DNA of 64,000 nt from Paludibacter sp. (GTDB lineage Bacteria > Bacteroidota > Bacteroidia > Bacteroidales > Paludibacteraceae): assembly GCA_028692715.1 (NCBI GenBank), contig JAQUWU010000027.1, forward strand, positions 1 through 64,000, given 5' to 3'. Shown one piece after another: positions 34,601 through 43,258 of this stretch; the first letter of the stretch is position 1, and each line of letters opens with the position of its first letter. The notes under the pieces are model-generated. The model was not told the origin of the DNA. It did no database searches and was given only the letters and a program-made list of their open reading frames with translations. A program made the position numbers and the translations under genes.

Positions 34601-35036
34601 GCACAACTGAAATACAAAATGTCTCCCATTTACCCCGTACACTATCAGCTAAAATTTTACCATGGGCTGCAAGTGTGTCAATCAGGGCTGACTTGCCCAA
34701 TGTTCCGATAATAACTGGATTATTTCCGGTGATAAGACTGTTTGTTACTGTCGGTTTAATACCAGTTACAAGTTTTATATCATCGCTGAATGCTGTGGCA
34801 GCTATGGTAACTACTTCTGCATCTTTGGGGTCTACTATCAGATTGGCTGCAATTCCGGATTCAACCAAGGCAAAATATCCTGTGCCTGGTGTAGGAACAA
34901 TGCTAACAGAATTTGATGTAACAGCAAAAATTTGAAAAGAAAGAAGTAGTAAAAAAGTTACTCCCACTATACGAACCATGGCATGATGCCATTTCAGTTT
35001 TTTTAGTGACTCCCTAGTTGAGTTTGATTTAAACAT
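31629..35036 (-). CDS. GH115 alpha-glucuronidase, secreted
   Basis: 1135 residues from the ATG at 35036 (MFKSNSTRESLKK, then a signal peptide ending LLLSFQIFA). The longer frame to 35279 is rejected because it reads through the presumed promoter. The GH115 core is recognisable: the N-terminal domain (DDIKLVTGIKPTV ... AVVIFGSDPRGTAFGVFELSRIMGVSPWIWWADV), then KFRGIFLNDEDWGLRPWA, LKANYIWPAMHEGTKAFW and WADDNHGYIRQL. C-terminal beta-sandwich and binding modules follow, then a type IX-like tail. GH115 enzymes release glucuronic or 4-O-methylglucuronic acid from xylan and arabinogalactan; the neighbouring GH43 and galactokinase favour arabinogalactan. The putative -7 TATTTTTA (35271-35264) is the same as in the GH43 promoter, but no direct-repeat operator precedes it. 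Confidence 0.88.
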   Translation of the reverse strand: MFKSNSTRESLKKLKWHHAMVRIVGVTFLLLLSFQIFAVTSNSVSIVPTPGTGYFALVESGIAANLIVDPKDAEVVTIAATAFSDDIKLVTGIKPTVTNSLITGNNPVIIGTLGKSALIDTLAAHGKILADSVRGKWETFCISVVQNPLNGVDNAVVIFGSDPRGTAFGVFELSRIMGVSPWIWWADVTPVSRPALYATPGQSIFGPPSVKFRGIFLNDEDWGLRPWAATKLDKNVQNIGPRTYEKIFELMLRLKANYIWPAMHEGTKAFWYYPENPQLARRYSIVLGSSHAEPMLRNNVDEWINNLAYPYANWNWATKSTLVADYWRTRAGESRNNDAVYTVGMRGIHDSAMPGYSDLNSKVNALKEVISVQRLILKDSLKRDPAIVPQIFCPYKETLELYNLGLNLADDITLAWADDNHGYIRQLSNQTEQLRKGGAGVYYHLSYWGAPEDYLWLSSISPAQISYEMSKAFALNTKNLWVFNVGDIKPAEMELQFAMDMAWNTSRWTPDKAYLYAKEWAKETFGAQYADEIFNIKQEYYRLAAAGKPEHISIVTYTSQEMDKRLSDYSSLVALSKQVEATIPTRLKDAYFELIGYPVEAAANMNQKIFYAKKSLKLASEGNNDALTYSNLANTAFYNLVSLTNKYNTQIANGKWNGMMSYNPRGRSQFNAPTVATSTSVNKNGIPSIVEDSIIIIPAQNFVAQSGAGYTIKTLSGLGENGCSVAVWPLNTTTYSATNITSAPYVEYNVPVVKGVNKIRVKCLPNFPLYGGMQLRVALSIAGATPVFSNIATTAEATTWSKNVLCGYASSDNIYTSDTDKFIKIRVYFSDPGLVLSSITVLKTAPESPYTSWMKNPDFEYSAAGVLNTGFPTRGLPYGWKQTGTVAGNSYGLHNDATNFNGNTMCWYNVNSSPYVMPAKFELYQTVKGLPAGKYIVRCRLAAMSGYITNVRLFANKNVQYYAASPNYVSNLTTGEINSFASNTPVSGMTKAFLSEMAVVVILNAGDSLNLGIRSSNLLSDGTSATSTSSSNVPGGFKVDYFRLEKVSDMQSTEIENINNPGVQVFTVQDKICIKTNHDYNIGKVQVFSVLGFKLYETKIEGDMNYINHPLTDIFIVRIELDNEVISQKIISKQN

Positions 35037-35403
35037 GTTGATTTTATTGATAGATATTATTTTTAAAAAAATATGTTTTAACCCATAGTGCATTTGGGGT
35101 GTAAGTGCTGTAGGATACTTTTTGCTGAAAATTGGTATGTTATATAATTTGCAATTTTTATGTTTTATCTTTCTGAAAATCAATTTAAGTTGATATTGCC
35201 AAAATTGTCTGACTTTAATAGAAAAATCGAGAGACATAAAAGTATTATTTAAATAAAACACCGTAAAAATATATTCCAATATGCTCTACATGCATTTTGA
35301 GCTAAATGCACTACGGGTTCTTTACAATAAACCTATTTTTTACGTTATAGATGGATGAACCTAAGCACAATTATATCGGCTGAGTTCATTTATGAAAGAA
35401 ATA

Positions 35404-38400
35404 TTACAAGACGATTTTCATTACTGTTGTATTTACTTTAATCAAATATACTCCACGTGATAAGGCAATACTTAGGTTTTCAGAAGTAGCATGGGTTGAT
35501 CTGATAGGCTGGCCACTTATGTTATAAACTTCTACATTATCACCAACGACTAACCCACATATATTTAAATTACCTCCATGTTTGTATAATTTGATTTTGC
35601 TTGAAGTCGTTTTACTATATGTGGCTATAGTGACATCCGTCAACGCAACTTCATCTACGTAGGCCAAAAAATAGATACTGTTATCATTTTTTGCAAAAAC
35701 AAGGTAAGTGTTGGGTTGGTCGGCTGTGAAGGTCAACGTGGGTGCAGCATAACCACTTGCTGTCTGAGACGCAATATTAGAAGTTGGGCTGGTGGTTGAC
35801 ACATAATTTTCACCACCCCCTAATGCAGTTGTCAGGTCACCATTCTGTGTGTTACTTGCATATATATTTATGATTGAGCCGTCAACGGGTATCGAGTTTT
35901 CATTCGTATGAGCAATTTTGTATTTAAAATTAAGTGTGTAGGTATGCCCCGGAGTCAATCCGGTCAGTGTATTACTTATCCGGTTGTAATCGTTGCTATT
36001 TTGAATAAACCTGAGCATGAAGGCTGAAGAGCCAGATGAAGCATACTGAGCACCTGTGCGAATGCGTGAACACGAAGCTGCTCCAAGCGGTTGTGAAGGT
36101 GCGCTGACCCATTCACCCAATGGTGCCCCATCGTTTGTTGAATACTCAAACCCACCATCAATCATGTAGTTCTGGCACAGAACATTTGAAGCCACAAGCG
36201 TATATGTTCCATTGGTTGCATCGCCTGCACCACCCAAAGTCAATACAGATCCGGCAGTTACATCCAATGAGTGAAGATAAGAGTATGCTTGCTTATTGAT
36301 TAAACGTAAACCTGTGGCGGTTGTTCCCTTTATAAACCAGATTGAATAGTCTCCATTCAGAGTTTCAAAATCGACTGTAGTTTCCGAAGTGGAGTTCAGG
36401 TATTCACCGGCACCATTGCGGATATAATATTGATTGATAGCAGAAGGTACGGCTTCGAATGTGAATTGTTGAGTTTTATCATTTAGTGCACTCACCAATG
36501 CTGGTACACTATTTTTACCAATCACTTTATTAGCGTTAGCCACAAGGGAAGTTGGACCCTGGATCAGGTAATAACTTTGTCCGTCAGTTGGTGCAAACTG
36601 AGCTGTATTATCTGATGTAAGTTCTACATTCTGAGTTGTTGCTCCCATTGATGCAAATGTTATATTCTGTTCACTGACTGGTGTAATTCCATCCCATGTG
36701 GCAGTTATTGTATTGGTAGTATTGGCATCGGCCAAAGCAATTTTGTAATTTGGAGCCGTTCCTGTTACGTTGATTCCTCTGATAGTAATTCCTGCTGGAG
36801 TTGTTATAGTCAGGTCAGCTACCAAAAAAACTCCAGAGATTGTGAATGTTTTTTTCGGATCGAAAGTAGTAAAGGCTTTTGAAGAAATAGAAGTTTGCAA
36901 AACAGGATCCTGTGTAAATTTTGCGTAAACAATTGTATTGTCAGTTACAGGAGTTGTAAAATTAAAAGCCGTTGCATACGTTTCATCTGTGTACCAACCG
37001 GAAAATGCATAATTAGTTTTAGTAGGGTTAATCGGTTGATTAACTGTATAGGAAGTTCCAGGTACGAAATATTGAGTATCAACAGAACTGCCTCCATCAG
37101 TATTGAAAGTAACTGTGCAGGCATCGCCTATTAATGTCATATTCATTCCAAATGTGCCATCAATTATGCCACTTTGAGTCGAATTACGCAATAAATAATA
37201 GGTTGCATCGTATGGAATAGCGAAATTAAAACTGTATGCTTTTACAGTATTTCCGGTGAAATTATGAGTTTGTGAACCGAAGGTTGTTCCACCTGTTCCT
37301 GAAGCGTTACTATATATTGAATATGTAACATTATTGGCAGTAGCATTACGACTCCAATTGGTACATGAAAAATTGTAATACTTGCCGGCTTGTAATTTTA
37401 CCGGATAAGAGAAATAAATATTTGAAGAGCCTCCTAATGCATATAAACTACGTCCTGTTGGGGCACCTGTAACAGGAGCTGTTGTAAAGTCTCTGTAATT
37501 GTCAGTAGTAGAAGATGGTACTACTCCTTGCCAGGCAGGTGTTTTGCCGGCTACTCCCCAACCAGATGCATTTGCAGGTATTTTATAACCTACACCACCT
37601 CCATCCCAACCATTGAGGTAGTTTGTTGATTGAGCAGAGAAGTTAACTGTGTATGTTTTGGTAGTAGTGCCATCGGGAGCTGTTACATCTATAGTTGCTG
37701 AACCCGGGAAAGCTTCAGCTTGTGTAATTATTTTTGTGGCGTTGACGTCATTGGTAGTGGCAGTAATCTGTAGATCTGAAAGTGAAACTCCTGCTGGAAC
37801 ATTGTAATTATAGGTTGTACTTTCAGGAGAAAAACCTCCAATATTTAATCCATTTATTTTTAATGAAGACAATCTAGCATCATTAGTTCCACCAAATACC
37901 TGCCATTCTCCGATGCAGGTAGCTGCATAAGTAGTACCGTTTGATTGCATATCCATATACAATCTTAAGTATGGTGTCGAAATGGCTTCAAATTGTACAG
38001 TGTTTGGAAACGCATTTGTAAAAATATTTGCATTGCTCGCTACAAAATTTTTTGTGTAGCTCTGCCCAGATAGTAAAGTTACATCTACCCAGTTTGTTCC
38101 ATCGTTTGAGTATTGAACTTTCCAACTCTCTGGTACAGGAACATTGTCACCCCACCCAGTTGTACTCAAATTGTCAGGATTGAAGTAAACAGTTACCTTG
38201 TTAATGTCTTGAGCTGATGCCCACTGGTAACCAACCCAATTTGTTGCGGTCCTTGTGTTTTGCCAACAACCCCAATAATTAGCTGCTGTGGCCAATGAAT
38301 TATCATTTAACCCATTCACACTATTCCATGTTGGAGTGTAAGAAGCAGTTTTTACAGAAACAGTTGAAGCTAGATTTGTCTGAGCCGATGTATGAATTAT

Positions 38401-38445
38401 GTTAGCAAGTACTAACAACATACTAATTAGTAAGTGTTTTTTCAT
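35404..38445 (-). CDS. Secreted adhesin-like protein with discoidin, cadherin-like and InlB B-repeat modules
   Basis: 1013 residues. The signal peptide (LLISMLLVLANIIHTSAQ) is followed by an F5/8C-like module (ASYTPTWNSVNGLNDN ... LRLYMDMQSNG) closely similar to that of the 27976 protein. A cadherin-like beta-sandwich (LSSLKINGLNIGGFSPESTTYNYNVP) comes next, then an InlB-type B-repeat (CTVTFNTDGGSSVDTQYFVPG ... FSGWYTD), an Ig-like module, a beta-trefoil-like region (YYIRNGAGEYLNS), a jelly roll (YTLNFKYKIAHTN ... IYFLAYVDEVALTD) and the sorting tail (VYNISGQPIRS ... GVYLIKVNT). No enzyme domain recognised. Likely surface glycan capture. A remnant of its jelly roll recurs at 49150. It has a strong operator and promoter (site B). 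Confidence 0.72.
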   Translation of the reverse strand: MKKHLLISMLLVLANIIHTSAQTNLASTVSVKTASYTPTWNSVNGLNDNSLATAANYWGCWQNTRTATNWVGYQWASAQDINKVTVYFNPDNLSTTGWGDNVPVPESWKVQYSNDGTNWVDVTLLSGQSYTKNFVASNANIFTNAFPNTVQFEAISTPYLRLYMDMQSNGTTYAATCIGEWQVFGGTNDARLSSLKINGLNIGGFSPESTTYNYNVPAGVSLSDLQITATTNDVNATKIITQAEAFPGSATIDVTAPDGTTTKTYTVNFSAQSTNYLNGWDGGGVGYKIPANASGWGVAGKTPAWQGVVPSSTTDNYRDFTTAPVTGAPTGRSLYALGGSSNIYFSYPVKLQAGKYYNFSCTNWSRNATANNVTYSIYSNASGTGGTTFGSQTHNFTGNTVKAYSFNFAIPYDATYYLLRNSTQSGIIDGTFGMNMTLIGDACTVTFNTDGGSSVDTQYFVPGTSYTVNQPINPTKTNYAFSGWYTDETYATAFNFTTPVTDNTIVYAKFTQDPVLQTSISSKAFTTFDPKKTFTISGVFLVADLTITTPAGITIRGINVTGTAPNYKIALADANTTNTITATWDGITPVSEQNITFASMGATTQNVELTSDNTAQFAPTDGQSYYLIQGPTSLVANANKVIGKNSVPALVSALNDKTQQFTFEAVPSAINQYYIRNGAGEYLNSTSETTVDFETLNGDYSIWFIKGTTATGLRLINKQAYSYLHSLDVTAGSVLTLGGAGDATNGTYTLVASNVLCQNYMIDGGFEYSTNDGAPLGEWVSAPSQPLGAASCSRIRTGAQYASSGSSAFMLRFIQNSNDYNRISNTLTGLTPGHTYTLNFKYKIAHTNENSIPVDGSIINIYASNTQNGDLTTALGGGENYVSTTSPTSNIASQTASGYAAPTLTFTADQPNTYLVFAKNDNSIYFLAYVDEVALTDVTIATYSKTTSSKIKLYKHGGNLNICGLVVGDNVEVYNISGQPIRSTHATSENLSIALSRGVYLIKVNTTVMKIVL

Positions 38446-38484
38446 AACAGTAAAAAATTTATATTATTAGATTATTCAATTCAA

Positions 38485-38540
38485 CAAAAGTATTGTATAA
38501 CGAAAATTGTAATGAGTAAATTCATCTCAAATAAGAGTAA
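38485..38540 (-). promoter_or_regulatory. Promoter and HTCS-type operator of the adhesin-like gene (site B)
   Basis: Minus-strand TTACTC begins at 38540 and at 38519 (21 bp apart) with spacer TTATTTGAGATGAAT. A perfect -7 element TACTTTTG begins exactly 27 bp after the second copy, at 38492. Spacing is identical to sites A and C. Confidence 0.8.
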
Positions 38541-38841
38541 ATGTATTATCGAATAAAAATGGTTTTTTCAAACTTCTCACAGAAGCTTATAAATCAATTA
38601 ATCAATCTGACTGTTTTCATGATAATTTGCATAATAAAAATATGCAAATACACTTAATCTCAAATAAATAATTCAAAATAACAATCATATAATAAACTCG
38701 CTTTTCAACTAATCTTTTGTTTAAAGGTGAATGGGGATGTGTTAATATTGTGGGCTAAAGTGATTGATTATTAACTCAAAAATCTTAAATTGTTCAATAA
38801 TAAATTAGTCTTATAATTAGGATAGAATTACTAAAAGGCTG

Positions 38842-38849
38842 TATATTTG
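38842..38849 (+). promoter_or_regulatory. -7 element of the HTCS gene
   Basis: TATATTTG lies 31 bp upstream of the start codon and matches TAnnTTTG. No paired TTACTC repeat stands upstream at the expected spacing, so the regulator gene seems not to be controlled through its own operator. A lone ATTACTCATTA lies downstream, abutting the start codon. Confidence 0.6.
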
Positions 38850-38880
38850 CATTAGTTGACTATATAAATTACTCATTACT

Positions 38881-41800
38881 ATGTTAAACACAAGGCACAC
38901 TATCATTTTGCTTCTTTGCTTCCTTAATCCTTTTTTTTCATGGGGAACAGAAGATGTTTATAAATTTGAAAAGTTTTTTCTTAATCATAAGTTACCATCC
39001 GGGTCAGTTTTTCGAATCTTCGATGATTCAGATGGATATATTTGGCTTGGCACCACAGACGGGTTATGTCGATTTGATGGATATGATTTGAAAATTTTCC
39101 GTTCAAGTTCCCAAACTCTGGGAATTTTAAAAAATAATGAAATCCAGTGTATGACAGAAGATCGGTTCAAGCATATTTGGGTCGGGTTGCACGAAGGTGT
39201 AAACATTATTGATAAAGAGAACTATCAAACTAAGGAGTTCAATAATAAATTTGTCAATAAGGACCGTATTAATAGTATGTTAACGGACTATGAAGGCAAT
39301 GTTTGGATTGCCACATCTTCTAATGGCATTCTCCGGGTAAATCCAAAAACATTAGAATATGAAAGATACTCAACTGATAAGTCATCCAAATTAGCTATAA
39401 AAAGTAATTCTATTATTAATCTTTATGAAGACCGTGAAGGTAGAATTTGGTTTTCTTCATGGAGAAATGGGCTTGGATTTATTTCTAAAAACAGAGATAA
39501 AGTCACTTATGCGCCCTCAATTGGTATTAATAACAATCCTTTTCGAGTCTATCAGGAAAAAAATGGTGCGTATTTGGTTTGTAGCTGGGGCGATGGTGTA
39601 TTTAATATGTCTGTAGATAGTAATTCAATAGTAATAAGCCCTATAAAAATAACATTGTCATCTTCTCAAAAATCTATCAGCAATATTGTATATAGTATAA
39701 CGCAAGATGATCAGTTTGGCTACATATGGTTACTCAGTCAAGAGGGAATAAGTATATTGCAAAAATCGGCTGATGGTCAATATCAGATTGTGAATAAAGA
39801 AAATTTTCTACCAACGGCAGAATCTATTCTCTTTCATGATATCTATAAAGATAAAAGAGGAAATCTTTGGTTAGGCTCAATTAGCGAAGGTGCTTATAGC
39901 TTACAATTTAAAACCAGCCCAATCAGATACTATCCCTTGTTAGATGTTAATACAACAAAAACGAAACAATCAAATGTCACAATCACTTCAGAAGCAAAGA
40001 ATCACACGCTTCAAATTTTTATCAATAATTTAGGTGTATTCAATCTTGATCTAGTCACAGGCAAATCTTTTTCGGCATTTAGAAATTCCTCCGAAAATCT
40101 GAAGAATGTATTTACCATATTAAACCCCATTGGAAATAATGAAACCTGGATAACATGTGAAGGTGAGAATTTCATCCGAGTCTACAGGAGTGATGCAGAT
40201 GGATATCTGAGTTTTATTCGTAAAATATCATTAGATGGTATAAGTAAAAATAAAGAGAACACCATTATTAAACTTTTCCAGGATAGTCACTTTAATATAT
40301 GGATTGGAACTTACGAAGGTCTTTTTATTTACAATAAAAATGGCTCTATAACAAAGGTGCCTCAAAATCTGAAATCAGTAAATTCGTTTGCTGAAGATAA
40401 GAACAATAACGTTTGGGTTGGAACCGATAATGATGGATTTTTTAAATTGACATATAAAGTCAATAAAAACAATACAACTTTAAAATGTGTAAAAGTTCCA
40501 CTATTGTTGAATAGTTACGAGAGTGTCAATGTGCGGAATGTTTTTTGCAGTAGTGATGGTAAAGTTTATGCAGGTACAAAAGAAGGGTGTATTTTTGTTG
40601 TTAACATGCAGGGACAGCTTTCAGAGATTAGTGGAGTCTATGGTATAACTGAGGAGAATATACAGAGTTTTTGTGAGGACAACTTCGGTTTTCTATGGAT
40701 TGTTACATCCAAAAAAGTCATTCGGTATAATCCTCAAAATCATACATCAATTTACTTTACGAATGCAGATGGTATTGAAATGACAACTCTTTATAAAGGT
40801 AATCAGTCTCTTACAACATCCGGATATCTTTTAATTGGTGGAAATAGCGGTATTTGCACTATAGATATTAAGCAACTCAAGCATACCCTGAAAGCAAAAC
40901 CAAATCATGTATTTATCACAGATATTTTTATTCAGAATAAATCTTTATTCAATCCAGAGCGGTTGGCCGAATACAATCCTAGTCAAAAAAGAATAACGGC
41001 GAAATATAAAAATAATAATATTCGTATTGAGTTTTCGACACTCAACTACACAATATCCAGTAAAATACAATATGCCTATAAATTATCTTCGATTAATAAA
41101 GAATGGATTTATACCGGCAATGACAATAGAAGTGTAAACTATACAAATTTACCTGATGGTAAATATACTTTTACGATTAAAGCCAGTGATGAAAACGGAC
41201 TTTGGAGTGACGATAACACTAAGATTGAAATTGAGATTTTACCACCTCTCTACAGAAGTTGGTGGGCGTATCTTATTTATTTTTCTATACTCTGTGTTCT
41301 TGGTGTAGCCATCTTCAGAATAATATCTAATCGTATCAAATTGAAAAATGAACTTAAAATATCATTAATTGAAAAGGAAAAAGCTGAGGAGTTCAATCAG
41401 GTTAAATTGCGTTATTTCACTAATATATCTCACGAACTTCTTACACCGCTAACAATCATCATGTTGCAAATTGAAAGTCTTCATGCCAAAATTAATAATG
41501 AAAATGCAATTTTTGAAACTATAAAAGAAAATGTAATCAGACTCAAGCGATTAATAAAACAAATATTAGTGTTCAGAAAAACTGACTCAGGCAGTCTGAA
41601 ATTATGCGTGGTTAAAAGTGATATTGTAGATTTTGTAAAAAATATCTGTAACTCTAGTTTCCAACCTCTTATACGGGAAAAGCAAATAGACTTTAGAATT
41701 GATACTGAACACGATCAATATTTGGCCTATTTTGATCCGGATAAGTTGGATAAAATAATTTACAATTTACTTTCAAATGCATTCAAATACACAAAACAGA

Positions 41801-42957
41801 ATGGTATTATTGCATTAAAAATGACTTTTATTCCCCGTAACAGTCAAGTGTTTATGAGATTATCTATAGCAGACAATGGAAGTGGTATTGCCGAAGAAGA
41901 TTTACCATACATATTCGACAGATTTTATATAAGTAATTCAGCAGATCAATCCCAAAGCCATGGTATTGGACTGTCTTTGACGAAAGAATTAGTGTCCCTT
42001 CACAAAGGATTTATTCAAGTAAAAAGTACTGTAAATGAAGGAACCGTTTTTACTATAGAAATACCTTTATCAGAAGAATCATATGATCCGGCTGATATTT
42101 CTGAAGAATCAACAAATTCATTCGATGATGCGGTCCTTGATGATTTTAGCTCATTTTCATCTGAAGTTATAGTTGAAGATACAAATAAATTATCATTATT
42201 GGTAGTTGAAGATAATCCAGACTTAAATGAAATGATAGTTAATAGGTTTAGTGATACGTATTCAGTACATCGAGCCTTTAATGGAGTTGAGGCGTTAGTT
42301 ATTTTGAAGGAAACTGATATAGATTTAATCATTAGTGATGTAATGATGCCGCTAATGGATGGATTGACACTTTGTAAAGTAGTGAAAAATGATCTGAATA
42401 CTAGTCATATAAACTTCTTGATGTTAACTGCAAAAAACTCTACTGAAGATAGAATTGACTGTTATAATGCTGGTGCTGATGCGTATATTTCCAAACCTTT
42501 TGAAATGTCTGTGTTGTATGCACGTGTTCACAATCTTATTGTAAGAAAACGACAAAAAAACGAAAGTTTTCAGCAAAATCACGAAATAAATATTTCTTCA
42601 ATGGAATATAGTTCTATTGATGAAACATTCTTAAAATCTGCCATCACAAAAGTTGAAGAGTTTATTGAAGATAGTGATTTCGATTTTGAACGGTTTGCCC
42701 TTGAAATGTGTACATCAAAAGCAACTCTACACCGAAAAATAACCAGCCTGACTGGACTTGCTCCAGGCGAATTTATAAGAAATATAAGGATGAAACATGC
42801 CATTCAGATGTTTGATAGTAATGTGGGAAATATATCAGAGGTCGCTTATGCAGTAGGTTATAATGATCCGAAATATTTTTCTAAATGTTTTAAAGTTGAA
42901 TTTGGAATAACTCCACGCGAGTATCTTACAAATAAATCCAATAAACAAAAGGAATAA
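38881..42957 (+). CDS. Hybrid two-component system (HTCS) regulator
   Basis: 1358 residues. Domains in order: signal peptide (1-22), two seven-bladed Reg_prop propellers in the periplasm (repeats such as DGYIWLGTTDGL), a Y_Y_Y domain (IEFSTLNYT ... PDGKYTFTIKASDENGLWS), one membrane helix (about 797-818), HisKA with phospho-acceptor His851 in NISHELLTPLT, and HATPase (NLLSNAFKYT, DNGSGIAEED, SHGIGLSLTK). Then come a receiver with Asp1153 (ISDVMMPL) and a C-terminal AraC-type DNA-binding domain (FALEMCTSKATLHRKI ... FSKCFKVEFGITP). HTCSs bind oligosaccharides in the periplasm and activate neighbouring glycan genes. All phosphotransfer residues are present. Leu replaces the usual Arg after HEL in the H-box. 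Confidence 0.95.
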   Translation: MLNTRHTIILLLCFLNPFFSWGTEDVYKFEKFFLNHKLPSGSVFRIFDDSDGYIWLGTTDGLCRFDGYDLKIFRSSSQTLGILKNNEIQCMTEDRFKHIWVGLHEGVNIIDKENYQTKEFNNKFVNKDRINSMLTDYEGNVWIATSSNGILRVNPKTLEYERYSTDKSSKLAIKSNSIINLYEDREGRIWFSSWRNGLGFISKNRDKVTYAPSIGINNNPFRVYQEKNGAYLVCSWGDGVFNMSVDSNSIVISPIKITLSSSQKSISNIVYSITQDDQFGYIWLLSQEGISILQKSADGQYQIVNKENFLPTAESILFHDIYKDKRGNLWLGSISEGAYSLQFKTSPIRYYPLLDVNTTKTKQSNVTITSEAKNHTLQIFINNLGVFNLDLVTGKSFSAFRNSSENLKNVFTILNPIGNNETWITCEGENFIRVYRSDADGYLSFIRKISLDGISKNKENTIIKLFQDSHFNIWIGTYEGLFIYNKNGSITKVPQNLKSVNSFAEDKNNNVWVGTDNDGFFKLTYKVNKNNTTLKCVKVPLLLNSYESVNVRNVFCSSDGKVYAGTKEGCIFVVNMQGQLSEISGVYGITEENIQSFCEDNFGFLWIVTSKKVIRYNPQNHTSIYFTNADGIEMTTLYKGNQSLTTSGYLLIGGNSGICTIDIKQLKHTLKAKPNHVFITDIFIQNKSLFNPERLAEYNPSQKRITAKYKNNNIRIEFSTLNYTISSKIQYAYKLSSINKEWIYTGNDNRSVNYTNLPDGKYTFTIKASDENGLWSDDNTKIEIEILPPLYRSWWAYLIYFSILCVLGVAIFRIISNRIKLKNELKISLIEKEKAEEFNQVKLRYFTNISHELLTPLTIIMLQIESLHAKINNENAIFETIKENVIRLKRLIKQILVFRKTDSGSLKLCVVKSDIVDFVKNICNSSFQPLIREKQIDFRIDTEHDQYLAYFDPDKLDKIIYNLLSNAFKYTKQNGIIALKMTFIPRNSQVFMRLSIADNGSGIAEEDLPYIFDRFYISNSADQSQSHGIGLSLTKELVSLHKGFIQVKSTVNEGTVFTIEIPLSEESYDPADISEESTNSFDDAVLDDFSSFSSEVIVEDTNKLSLLVVEDNPDLNEMIVNRFSDTYSVHRAFNGVEALVILKETDIDLIISDVMMPLMDGLTLCKVVKNDLNTSHINFLMLTAKNSTEDRIDCYNAGADAYISKPFEMSVLYARVHNLIVRKRQKNESFQQNHEINISSMEYSSIDETFLKSAITKVEEFIEDSDFDFERFALEMCTSKATLHRKITSLTGLAPGEFIRNIRMKHAIQMFDSNVGNISEVAYAVGYNDPKYFSKCFKVEFGITPREYLTNKSNKQKE

Positions 42958-42999
42958 CTGATATAATTTTTTTTGTAATATATCGTCATATTTGATCAA

Positions 43000-43038
43000 A
43001 CGGTTTCAATTATTTTAATTGAAACCGTCTTTTTTTTG
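43000..43038 (+). terminator. Terminator of the HTCS gene
   Basis: ACGGTTTCAAT pairs perfectly with ATTGAAACCGT (43000-43030) and is followed by eight T residues, 43 bp past the stop. Confidence 0.9.
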
Positions 43039-43085
43039 TAAAGAATACAACAGCCAAGTTATTACTATGAGTAAAAAAACAATCA

Positions 43086-43142
43086 CTACTCTTAATTGAG
43101 ATTATTATATTCTTCGTGTGATGTGAGAGCTGATTATTTTTG
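43086..43142 (+). promoter_or_regulatory. Promoter and HTCS-type operator of the galactokinase-like gene (site D)
   Basis: CTACTC at 43086 is followed by TTAATTGAGATTATT, which closely matches the site B spacer. A degenerate second hexamer ATATTC lies at 43107, 21 bp on, and the -7 element TATTTTTG is at 43135-43142 (28 bp on). Confidence 0.55.
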
Positions 43143-43258
43143 CAATTAAATATAGCAATCATTTTAGTCTGTTATATGAAATTAAACGTTCACGCAGAAC
43201 GCAATATTTCAATAGTTCATAGAAATTCCGTAATCAACAAAATATAATTGATTATTTA

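Noticed and set aside
35037-35279. Longer N-terminus of the GH115 protein
   Set aside because: It would read through the -7 region and precede the signal peptide by about 100 residues.
35264-35319. HTCS-type operator in front of GH115
   Set aside because: The -7 TATTTTTA is present, but no TTACTC pair occurs at the 27/21-bp spacing; only an unrelated TGCATTT/AAATGCA dyad was found.
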